Under the pieces are notes generated by a model. That model worked only from the letters and a program-made list of their open reading frames with translations. It was not told where the DNA came from and searched no databases. Position numbers and translations under genes: made by a program. From Anaerolineae bacterium (lineage in GTDB: Bacteria > Chloroflexota > Anaerolineae > Anaerolineales > Villigracilaceae): a stretch of 20,399 nt of DNA. Below, in pieces: positions 1 through 6,448 of the stretch (positions within the stretch are counted from its first letter, which is position 1; each line of letters begins with the position of its first letter). Location of the stretch: the NCBI GenBank assembly GCA_003694975.1, contig RFJH01000266.1, positions 1 through 20,399 of the forward strand, given 5' to 3'.

Positions 1-231
1 CGCGGTGCGCTGGGCCGAGTAATCCTCGGGAGCGATTTTTCCCAGAGCGTGGTCGAAATCCAGTTCCTGCAAGGAGGCGATGACGCGCTCTCGCTCGGCG
101 AGCAAGGCAGAGAGTTCGTGTTCTCCGGCGGTATCCGGGTTGAGCGTTTCACCCCGGCCAAAGGGCTGCACCACGTAGAGGACGATAGGGACAAGCAGGG
201 CAAGAAGGAGAAGAATGGCTCCGATTTCCAT
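1..231 (-). CDS. CcmI-like membrane-anchored protein, N-terminal part (cut by window edge)
   Basis: The first 77 codons are visible and the gene runs off the left edge. It begins MEIGAILLLLALLVPIVLYV, a single N-terminal membrane helix at about residues 3-21. A soluble charged stretch follows, with an ELDFDHALGKIAPEDYSAQR signature at about residues 56-75. This N-terminal anchor plus ELDFD...GKI..EDY pattern is typical of CcmI/CycH-like proteins and short zinc-ribbon relatives encoded at the end of ccm clusters, where they help present apocytochrome to the haem ligation machinery. The start is the ATG at 231-229, 11 bp after the ccmG stop, with a GAGG ribosome site. Position as the last visible gene of a ccmE-F-H-G operon supports the call. 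The C-terminal half (TPR or zinc ribbon) is not visible, so full CcmI identity is an inference. Confidence 0.6.
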   Translation of the reverse strand, partial: MEIGAILLLLALLVPIVLYVVQPFGRGETLNPDTAGEHELSALLAERERVIASLQELDFDHALGKIAPEDYSAQRTA

Positions 232-242
232 TGCATCCTCGC

Positions 243-821
243 TCACGGCGCCAGCAGGGGGTCAATGATGGCGCGGATCTCGTCTTCCGAGCGGAACGGC
301 CCGATCTGCACGTAGCGCAGCACCCCCTGGCGGTCTATGAAATACGTCTCCGGTACGCCTTTGATGCGGAACAACTGGGAAATCTTTGTTCCCTTATCCG
401 GGCCGTTGGGATAGGTGATATCGAAGCGCCGGAGGTACTGGCGCGCTTCCGGCTCGGTATCCACGTAGTCCGCGCCCAGGAAGACCACATCACCGCTTTC
501 CCGATAGTGGCGCCAGGCGGATTCCAGTTCCGCGGCTTCCTGTTCGCAGGGTTTGCACCAGGAAGCCCAGAAGTTGATCACCACCACCTTCCCTCGTAAT
601 TCGGAGAGATGCACTTCGGACTGACCGTTGTATTCATAGCCGGAAAAGAGGGGCAGGGTGAAGTCGGGGATGGTGTCGCCGGGTTGCACCGTCCCTTGCT
701 GGGCACGGACCAGTCCCCAGGCCAGGACGGCGAGCAATCCCAGCAACCCTCCCCAGATGAGCACCTGCGCCCAGAGAGGGATCGTGCGTTTCGATGTTTG
801 TTCCGCCTGCATGGTTTCCAT
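243..821 (-). CDS. ccmG: CcmG/DsbE-type thioredoxin-fold thiol:disulfide oxidoreductase
   Basis: This is a 192-residue membrane-anchored thioredoxin-like protein. One transmembrane helix lies at about residues 17-37, followed by a TlpA/ResA/CcmG domain. The active site WCKPC has cysteines 89 and 92, and the cis-proline region reads KGVPETYFID. Proteins of this family reduce the CXXCH cysteines of apocytochromes c, or the CcmH thiols, outside the cytoplasmic membrane before haem attachment. The open frame extends 13 codons upstream, but the ATG at 821 is chosen because AGGAG lies 9 nt before it; the longer version would start near the ccmH stop without a ribosome site. It lies 35 bp after ccmH and 11 bp before the ccmI-like gene in one operon. 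Family membership is clear from sequence; the precise partner is inferred from context. Confidence 0.9.
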   Translation of the reverse strand: METMQAEQTSKRTIPLWAQVLIWGGLLGLLAVLAWGLVRAQQGTVQPGDTIPDFTLPLFSGYEYNGQSEVHLSELRGKVVVINFWASWCKPCEQEAAELESAWRHYRESGDVVFLGADYVDTEPEARQYLRRFDITYPNGPDKGTKISQLFRIKGVPETYFIDRQGVLRYVQIGPFRSEDEIRAIIDPLLAP

Positions 822-856
822 ACGTTTTTTCTCCTGAACACACCGTACCGGAGCGG

Positions 857-1378
857 TCACTCACGCTTTCGGAGTTCTTCCTCCAGACGGGCCATGTACT
901 CGTCTTGAACGGGGGTCGCCTCGGACTCCCCGACGCCGGGCGCGGCAGCCTCAGGCCGATTCCAGGCCTTGAGCGCCCGGTACAGGATGAACGCGCCGGC
1001 CAGAATGGCAATCGGTGGGACGATGTACGCCAGCCAGAAGACGCCCTGACGCGGTGGCTCTGCGAGCACGCGCGCGCCGTAGTTTTCGACGAAGTACTGT
1101 TTGATTTGTTCTTCCGTCCAGCCCTCGGCCAGTTTCTGGCGGATCAACTCGCGCCACTGACGGCAGGCCTCGGTGGGGCACACATCGAGCGGCGTGTTCT
1201 CGCAGACCGGGCAGTAGAGTTGCCGCGCGATGGCGTTCACCTCATCATCGGAGGGTGTGGGGGCCTGGGCATGAACGGTATCCGCCTGCCAGGCGAGGAG
1301 GACAAACGCTGCCGCCACGATCAAGAGGGCAAACAACGCCGCGCGCGAGAGGGTGGAAAGAGGCGCTTTTGTGATCAT
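857..1378 (-). CDS. ccmH: CcmH/CcmL-type cytochrome c maturation thiol protein
   Basis: This 173-residue protein has an N-terminal signal or anchor helix (about residues 12-30), a short three-helix thiol domain and a C-terminal membrane helix (about 113-134), the standard CcmH/CcmL layout. The redox motif is LYCPVCEN with C56 and C59; the family motif in proteobacteria is LRCxVCQN. Two further cysteines occur at 67 and 72 (VCPTEAC), just where the family helix continues into ACRQWR. The protein reduces or holds apocytochrome cysteines for haem ligation together with CcmF. It starts at ATG 1378 with GAAAGGAC upstream, 22 bp after ccmF. The C-terminal tail after the second helix is acidic and short (about 40 residues), so no TPR domain is fused. 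The family assignment is firm. Confidence 0.88.
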   Translation of the reverse strand: MITKAPLSTLSRAALFALLIVAAAFVLLAWQADTVHAQAPTPSDDEVNAIARQLYCPVCENTPLDVCPTEACRQWRELIRQKLAEGWTEEQIKQYFVENYGARVLAEPPRQGVFWLAYIVPPIAILAGAFILYRALKAWNRPEAAAPGVGESEATPVQDEYMARLEEELRKRE

Positions 1379-1400
1379 AAGATTGTCCTTTCACTTCTGC

Positions 1401-3452
1401 TCAGGCTTTGCCTGAGGCCGTCGCCGCGGCCCGTACCGGCACGTAGGCCGGTTCCCTCTCCGGCCAGGCTGCGACCAGGGTGCCGAAGATGAACACCAGG
1501 GCACCAATCCACAACCAGTTGACCAGGGGGTTGTGAAAGACCTTGAACGTCGCGCCGACCGCCGAGGCCGGCTCCCAATCCACCAGGATCACGTAGAGGT
1601 CATCGGCCAGCGTGCTGTACAGGCCGGGAATCGTCATCGGTTGCTGGGAGTCGTAATAATAATCAATCCGAGGGTGCAATTCGGCCACCGCCTTGCCGTC
1701 TCTGGTCACCTGGAGCACGGCGCGGGTCACGTTGCGGCCATCGGGAACGTCAAAACGGGCGATATCGGTATACGTCAGAGTATACCTGTCCAGGGCGAGC
1801 GCTTCGCCCAATTGCACCGTTCCCTGGGTTTCCGTCTGGAATACTTCAATGCCCAGGATGCCAATGGCCATCAGCACCATGCTGATATGGATGATATAGC
1901 CACCGTAGCGACGGCGGTTGCGACCGGCGAGTCGCCACAGGGCGAGGGGGAGGCTCTCCCGGTGGGCTTTCTGGCGCGCTCGCGCGCCACGCCAGAACTC
2001 GTAGAGAGTCACGAAGCCGGTGAAGGCGATCAAAGTGAAACCGATGAGGGCGACGACGTTGCGCACACCGGCAAGGAAATACACTGCCGCGACCACAAGA
2101 AGGGCAGCCAGCGCCGGTTTCCAGAGAACACGTCCCAGCGTTTTGGCGGTGGAGCGTCCCCAGGCCGAGAGCGGTGCGATGCCCATCAGGAGCAGGAGCG
2201 CTCCCCAGAGCGGCGAGGTGGCACGTTCGTAGAACGGCGGGCCAACCGTGACCTTCTGCCCGGTGACCAGTTCGGAAATCAGCGGGAAGATGACGCCCCA
2301 GAAGCATACCACGAGGATGCTCAGGAAGAGCAGGTTGTTGAACAGGAAGAGAGCCTCGCGCGAGAGGAGGGATTTCATCTCCGTCTCGCCGCGCAGGTCT
2401 GGCCAGCGCCAGAAGAGCAAGGCCAGCGAGGTGATCAGCGTCAGACCGATGAAAGCGAAGAACATCGGCCCGATGGCACTTTGGGCGAAAGCATGTACCG
2501 AGGACAACACGCCGGAGCGGGTCAGGAACGTTCCAAAGATGACCAGGTCGTAGGTCAGGATGATCAGGAACATGTTCCAGTGTTTGAGCATCCCTTTCCG
2601 CTCCTGAATCATGACCGAGTGCAGGAACGGCGTGCCGGTCAGCCAGGGCATGAGGGCGGAGATCTCCACCGGGTCCCAGCCCCAATAGCCGCCCCAACCG
2701 AGCACATCGTACGCCCAACGAGCGCCCAGGACGAGACCCAGCGAGAGGAAGAGCCAGGCCCACAGCGTCCAGCGGCGGGTGATGCGGATCCAGCGGTCAT
2801 CGGTGCGACCGGTGATCAGGGCAGCCATGGCGAAGGCATAAGGAATGACGAAGGACACGAAGCCCAGGTAGAGCATGGGTGGGTGGATGATCATCCCCGG
2901 ATGACGCAGGAGGGGGTTCAATCCCCGTCCGTCCTCGGGAGTGACGGGGAGGCCACCTGCCGGTCGGAAAGTGTAGGCGTCCACGCCGGAAGCGGTTTGC
3001 CAGAAGCGGGCGAAGGGGTTCTCAAAGAAGACCACCATCGCCAGGAAGAACGCAATCGTGATCGCAGTCACCACGATCACCCAGGGCAGGAATTCCCGAT
3101 CGCGCGCCCAGTTGCGCAGGGTGACTGCCGAGGCGAAGAGTGCCATCAGCCAGGACCAGAAGACCAGCGAGCCGGCCTGACCGCCCCACAGGGCGGTGAC
3201 CTTCAGATAGAACGGCATGCTCCGGCTGGTCACCTGATAGACAAACTCTACCTCGTAATGGTCGTTGACCAGAAGGTAAATCAGTGCCAGGGCAGCCACG
3301 GTGAGCAAAGGCCAGATGAGCAACATGGCCCGACGGGCGCTTTCCACCGCCCGCGCGGAAGGTTTGCGCGCCCCGTAAATGGCCGCACCGGCAGCATACA
3401 GCGCCACGACCAGGGCGGTGACCAGAATCCCGTACCCAAAATCAGCGATCAT
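1401..3452 (-). CDS. ccmF: CcmF haem lyase subunit, cytochrome c maturation
   Basis: This 683-residue polytopic membrane protein is of usual CcmF length, with about 15 hydrophobic segments. Conserved landmarks are LWGGQAGS (88-95), the IIHPP histidine (H190), the WWD haem-binding segment GWGGYWGWDPVE (252-263), H278 in TPFLHS, TRSGV (311-315) followed by H320, and H522 in the GGYIIHIS segment. These match the two periplasmic and two membrane haem-ligand histidines known in CcmF. The protein joins haem from holo-CcmE to apocytochrome c with CcmH. Directly after the WWD core the usual Asn-Ala-Ser is Ile-Ser-Ala (residues 264-266). ATG 3452 has TTAGGAG 9 nt upstream. It lies 50 bp after ccmE and 22 bp before ccmH. 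Confidence in the family is very high. Confidence 0.96.
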   Translation of the reverse strand: MIADFGYGILVTALVVALYAAGAAIYGARKPSARAVESARRAMLLIWPLLTVAALALIYLLVNDHYEVEFVYQVTSRSMPFYLKVTALWGGQAGSLVFWSWLMALFASAVTLRNWARDREFLPWVIVVTAITIAFFLAMVVFFENPFARFWQTASGVDAYTFRPAGGLPVTPEDGRGLNPLLRHPGMIIHPPMLYLGFVSFVIPYAFAMAALITGRTDDRWIRITRRWTLWAWLFLSLGLVLGARWAYDVLGWGGYWGWDPVEISALMPWLTGTPFLHSVMIQERKGMLKHWNMFLIILTYDLVIFGTFLTRSGVLSSVHAFAQSAIGPMFFAFIGLTLITSLALLFWRWPDLRGETEMKSLLSREALFLFNNLLFLSILVVCFWGVIFPLISELVTGQKVTVGPPFYERATSPLWGALLLLMGIAPLSAWGRSTAKTLGRVLWKPALAALLVVAAVYFLAGVRNVVALIGFTLIAFTGFVTLYEFWRGARARQKAHRESLPLALWRLAGRNRRRYGGYIIHISMVLMAIGILGIEVFQTETQGTVQLGEALALDRYTLTYTDIARFDVPDGRNVTRAVLQVTRDGKAVAELHPRIDYYYDSQQPMTIPGLYSTLADDLYVILVDWEPASAVGATFKVFHNPLVNWLWIGALVFIFGTLVAAWPEREPAYVPVRAAATASGKA

Positions 3453-3502
3453 TGTCTTTTTCTCCTAAAAAACAAACCCGATGGGCTGACTGCCCATCCG
3501 GC

Positions 3503-3982
3503 TTACTGTTCGACCTGTTGCGGGACGGCTTCTTCATAGCGAGTCGGGCATTTGAGCAGGAGTTCGTCGGCGTAGAAGATGCCGTCCTCTCCCAGGTGAC
3601 CGGTCATGATGGCCTGAGCCTCGTTGCGCAACAGGTCGGGGCGGGGGCCATGGTAGACCACCTGCAAGCGGGGGCGGTTCGGGTCGTTGACGGCTTCTTT
3701 CAACACGGCAGCCAGCCCGCCTTGCGCCTCGATCTCTTTGTTATCGCCGGTCACATGAGCGACGGTGAACTTCAAGGTCAGTGTCTCCGGATCGTACTGG
3801 ATGGTATCCCCGATCACCGCGCCGGAGACGCGCAGGTTCTTGCCAATCACACTTTCCCCTTTGGCCTGTAGTTCTTCCACGGTCATGAAGTATTCGGCGC
3901 TGGCCTGCGTGGAGGTAGCGATTAACCATATCACCGCTGCCAGGATCAACAGGCCGCCCAGGACAAATTTCATCCGTTGCAT
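3503..3982 (-). CDS. ccmE: CcmE haem chaperone with Cys-type (CxxxY) haem-attachment motif
   Basis: This 159-residue protein has one N-terminal membrane anchor (about residues 6-23) and an OB-fold domain with the family pattern GKNLRVSG (47-54) and V-Y-HG-PRPDLLRNE (about 109-121), ending in GIFYADELLLKCPTRY. CcmE carries haem covalently from the CcmC/CcmAB side to CcmF. In most proteobacteria the attachment residue is the His of HxxxY. Here the position is Cys145, giving C-P-T-R-Y with Tyr149; the TGC and TAT codons were read directly at 3550-3548 and 3538-3536. A Cys-type CcmE is known from archaea and some bacteria such as Desulfovibrio. ATG 3982 is preferred over the in-frame ATG at 3973 because GGAGGAAGG lies just upstream of it. 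This is the first gene of the visible ccm operon; ccmABC are not in the window. Confidence 0.93.
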   Translation of the reverse strand: MQRMKFVLGGLLILAAVIWLIATSTQASAEYFMTVEELQAKGESVIGKNLRVSGAVIGDTIQYDPETLTLKFTVAHVTGDNKEIEAQGGLAAVLKEAVNDPNRPRLQVVYHGPRPDLLRNEAQAIMTGHLGEDGIFYADELLLKCPTRYEEAVPQQVEQ

Positions 3983-4167
3983 GAGTTCCTTCCTCCGATA
4001 AACGTCAACTGTCCGTTGTGATTTCGTTGAGAGATGGTTTCACCGCCGAAAGGCGACGTTCACCCTCAGCGTTATCATTTTACACATTTAGATTAACCCA
4101 GGCTGAGAAGGGGAGCGACAAATGTCACCAGCAGGGCTTCAATTTGTCCTGAACCGGCGGAGAGACA
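3983..4167 (-). other. ccm operon leader/intergenic region
   Basis: This 185-bp gap lies between the response regulator stop and ccmE. No gene is seen. Read on the minus strand it contains a palindromic site (see 4115-4129), an AT-rich patch with a possible -10 TAAAAT at 4082-4077 lacking a recognisable -35, and a small hairpin with four Watson-Crick pairs (GGCG/CGCC, loop GAAA on the plus strand, 4044-4055). The arrangement, a dyad upstream of a promoter with a poor -35, suits an activator-dependent promoter for ccmE, but read-through from the two-component genes cannot be excluded because no terminator is visible. Confidence 0.45.
4115..4129 (-). promoter_or_regulatory. Palindromic operator candidate upstream of ccmE
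   Basis: Read on the minus strand the site is GGTGACATTTGTCGC, one base away from a perfect GTGACA-WW-TGTCAC palindrome. It shares GACAAAT(A/G)TCAC (plus strand) with a site in front of the histidine kinase gene at 6419-6434. The core GTGA-N6-TCAC resembles Crp/Fnr-family sites. Its centre is about 40 bp upstream of the possible -10 at 4082-4077. The binding protein is unknown. Confidence 0.45.
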
Positions 4168-4860
4168 TCATTCCAGGGAAATCAACCCCGTCTTGATGGC
4201 GAATTTTACCAGTTCGGTGCGCGAGTGCATGTTCAGTTTCTTCATGATGCGCTCACGGTGGCGGGCAATGGTCTTCGGGCTGAGGCCGAGTTGCTCACCG
4301 ATCTCACGGTTGGTCAACCCCTGCCCCACCAGTTCGAGCACCTGACGCTCGCGCCGACTGAGCACGTCCAGGCCGACCGCGTTCTCATCCGAGGTCTCTG
4401 GAGTATCCAAGCGCCGTGCACCCGTCCGCTCAACCAGACGCTGGTAGTCCTCCAGCAACCAGCGCGCCAGGGCAGGCTGCAAATAGACATGTCCCTCGGC
4501 CACGGCCTGCACGGCGGCGATCAACTCGTCCGGCGCGGCCTGTTTCGTCAGGTAGCCGGAGGCACCGGCGGCGAGCATCTCCATGAAATAATGCTTATCG
4601 GCGTGGACGGTCAACGCCAGCACCTGGCACTCCGGGCACAGCGACCGCAGGCGGCGCGTGGCCTCCAGGCCGTCCATGCCGGGCATGGTGATATCCATCA
4701 AGATCACATCCGGCCGGACTTCCAGAGCGCGCTCGATGGCCTCGATGCCGTTTCCGGCCTCGGCCACCACCTGCAATTCGTCCTGCAATTCGAGGAACGA
4801 GCGCAACCCCGTCCGGACGACTTCGTGGTCATCCACCAGCATCACGCGAATCGTGCCCAT
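4168..4860 (-). CDS. NarL/FixJ-family two-component response regulator
   Basis: This 230-residue protein has an N-terminal receiver domain: acidic pair D10-D11, phospho-acceptor D56 in LMDITMPGMDG, T84 and K106. A C-terminal LuxR/GerE helix-turn-helix covers about residues 167-225 (LSRRERQVLELVGQGLTNRE then LSPKTIARHRERIMKKL). Phosphorylation by the overlapping upstream kinase gene product would promote dimerisation and DNA binding. The frame also has an ATG at 4881 and one at 4866, but AGGAG at 4872-4868 sits 7 nt before the ATG at 4860, which gives MGTIRVMLVDDHEVV. The kinase gene ends at 4829, so the two genes overlap by 32 bp and are probably translationally coupled. The next gene downstream is ccmE, so cytochrome c maturation is a plausible target. 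This is an inference supported by the shared palindrome. Confidence 0.92.
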   Translation of the reverse strand: MGTIRVMLVDDHEVVRTGLRSFLELQDELQVVAEAGNGIEAIERALEVRPDVILMDITMPGMDGLEATRRLRSLCPECQVLALTVHADKHYFMEMLAAGASGYLTKQAAPDELIAAVQAVAEGHVYLQPALARWLLEDYQRLVERTGARRLDTPETSDENAVGLDVLSRRERQVLELVGQGLTNREIGEQLGLSPKTIARHRERIMKKLNMHSRTELVKFAIKTGLISLE

Positions 4861-6346
4861 CACCATGCTCCTTTCCATCACCGAACGAGTTTAGGGGAAT
4901 GACGGCCTCCACCCGTGTACCCTTCCCCGGCGCCGAACGCAGGATAAACTGTCCGTCCACGGCATCCACACGCTCCCTCATGCTCATAAGCCCCCACCCA
5001 CGTGGCGGCTCGAAGCGTTCGTTGGGATCGAACCCTTTCCCGTCGTCCGTCACCTGCAACACCACACGTTCTTTTTCAAAGGAAAGCCGCACCCGCGAGT
5101 GGCACCTCCCGGCGTGGCGCACCACGTTATACAGCGCCTCCTGCGCCACACGGAAGAGAACCGTCTCTATGAGGGGGTCGAGGCGTCGCGGCTGCCCTTC
5201 GACCTGCAATTGCACATCCAACCCCTTGGGGCAGCAATCCTGCTCCAAAAGATATTCCAGAGCAGGCAACAGCCCCAGGTCATCGAGGTGGGAGGGGCGC
5301 AGATCGTGCACCAGCCGGTACAGTCCCTGAGACATGCGTCGGCTCAGTTCTTGCAGCCGCTCCACGCGTTGGCGCAGGCGAGGGTTCTTGTGGAGGCCAT
5401 CCCCCAGCGCGGCCAGTTCGAGCGAAAAGGCGGAGAGGATTTGTGCCGTTTCATCGTGTAACTCCCGCGCAATGCGCGCCCGTTCCTCCTCCTGGGCACG
5501 CACGGTGTGACGCAGCAACTCGCGACGCATGGCATCCCGTTGCTCCAGGGCTTCCAGGCGTGCCTGTTGCGCGGCGATCATGCGCTCCCGTCGCTCCTGT
5601 TCGAGCACCTGGGTAGCACGCAATAGATTCAGTGTCACCAGTATGGCCAGCACCGAGCGCACGACTTCGTGGTGGACGCCGGTCGCCTCGTAGAAAATCT
5701 GCGTGTTGAGCAACGTCGCGGGGACCATCTCCACCGGCGGAGCAATGAGTTGCGTCAGGCTGTAGAGGGCAAAGCCAATCGCCGCCCAGTTCAGATTAGC
5801 CGCAATGGGACGGCGAAAATCGGTGCGTGCGTTCAGGGCCTGGAAACGTAACCCCAGAGCCGCCAGCAGGCTTCCCGGAACGGCAAGCAGGTAGCGGACC
5901 AGCGCGTCGGATACGGAGACCCAGTGGGTTGTGTTCTGCCCTTCGCCTGAGATGATGGCGCTAACCGATATTGTCACCATATAGGCGGCCAACGCGCCGA
6001 TGCCCATATACACCCAGGTCCTTGAGTTGCCGGGTGGCAGGTGGAATGCCTGCACACCGTAGAGGAGTAACGCCAGGAACGACAGAGTGAGCAGGGTCAG
6101 GCGGAAGACGGCAATTTGTGAGGGTACATGCATCCCCATCCAGGTGGCTTGTAGCGTGAAGAACTCGACCCACTCGTGCATCCCGTGCAACACGCCGAAG
6201 GCGGCCAACGGCCATAAGAGGCGCGCCTCGGCCAGCGAGGGGGAGCGGCCCGCCTCCAGTGCCAACGCGACGCCCATCCCCAGGAAGGCCAGGCCGTAAA
6301 TGAAGAACACCAGAAACGTGGTCGAGTCAAAGATGGGGCTTATCAT
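4829..6346 (-). CDS. NarL-type sensor histidine kinase with 7-TM input domain
   Basis: This 505-residue protein has seven hydrophobic helices in residues 10-242, a coiled-coil linker (about 245-285), a HisKA_3 dimerisation domain with phospho-acceptor H297 (ARIARELHDETAQ), and a HATPase_c domain. The ATPase shows the N-box AQEALYNVVRHAG (N408), the G1 box DDGKGF (434-439) and the G2 box GWGLMSMRERV. There is no PAS, GAF or HAMP domain, so the signal must act through the membrane part. The second helix carries FGVLHGMHEWVEFF with H54, H57 and E58, and the last carries H225-H226-E227. The FG-LHG--EW pattern recurs in membrane inputs of other bacterial sensors whose signal I cannot name. ATG 6346 has GAGGAAG upstream. 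It overlaps the response regulator gene. A palindromic site lies upstream at 6419-6434. Confidence 0.92.
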   Translation of the reverse strand: MISPIFDSTTFLVFFIYGLAFLGMGVALALEAGRSPSLAEARLLWPLAAFGVLHGMHEWVEFFTLQATWMGMHVPSQIAVFRLTLLTLSFLALLLYGVQAFHLPPGNSRTWVYMGIGALAAYMVTISVSAIISGEGQNTTHWVSVSDALVRYLLAVPGSLLAALGLRFQALNARTDFRRPIAANLNWAAIGFALYSLTQLIAPPVEMVPATLLNTQIFYEATGVHHEVVRSVLAILVTLNLLRATQVLEQERRERMIAAQQARLEALEQRDAMRRELLRHTVRAQEEERARIARELHDETAQILSAFSLELAALGDGLHKNPRLRQRVERLQELSRRMSQGLYRLVHDLRPSHLDDLGLLPALEYLLEQDCCPKGLDVQLQVEGQPRRLDPLIETVLFRVAQEALYNVVRHAGRCHSRVRLSFEKERVVLQVTDDGKGFDPNERFEPPRGWGLMSMRERVDAVDGQFILRSAPGKGTRVEAVIPLNSFGDGKEHGDGHDSRDAGG

Positions 6347-6418
6347 GGTTTTCTTCCTCGCCCCTCATTGTAATAGAAAATCGAGGCCAAGTTCTCCCTG
6401 GATGTGTACCCTCTCCGG

Positions 6419-6434
6419 GGTGACAAATATCACA
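6419..6434 (-). promoter_or_regulatory. Palindromic operator candidate upstream of the histidine kinase
   Basis: On the minus strand this reads TGTGATATTTGTCACC, that is GTGATA-TT-TGTCAC, one base from a perfect GTGACA-WW-TGTCAC palindrome. It fits the Crp/Fnr-family core TGTGA-N6-TCACA in nine of ten positions. It lies 73 bp before the kinase ATG and about 50 bp before a possible -10 TACAAT (6372-6367), and just after the end of the epimerase gene. Flanking CGGGG/CCCCG could also form a bulged hairpin, so a terminator role for the upstream gene is an alternative reading. Confidence 0.45.
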
Positions 6435-6448
6435 TCGCCCCGTGGCCT

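Noticed and set aside
1533..3539. Plus-strand open frame of about 670 codons opposite ccmF
   Set aside because: The product is rich in Gln, Glu, His and Arg without any domain, as expected for the antisense of a membrane protein gene; ccmF on the other strand is unmistakable.
4044..4055. Short hairpin with GAAA loop in the ccm leader as a riboswitch or thermosensor
   Set aside because: Only four Watson-Crick pairs (two wobble pairs can be added on the minus strand), and it does not involve the ribosome site; too weak to call.
5965..5985. Third copy of the GTGACA..TGTC-type motif inside the kinase gene
   Set aside because: The match is partial (GTGACAATATCGG on the minus strand), lies within coding sequence and is explained by the codons for MVTISV.
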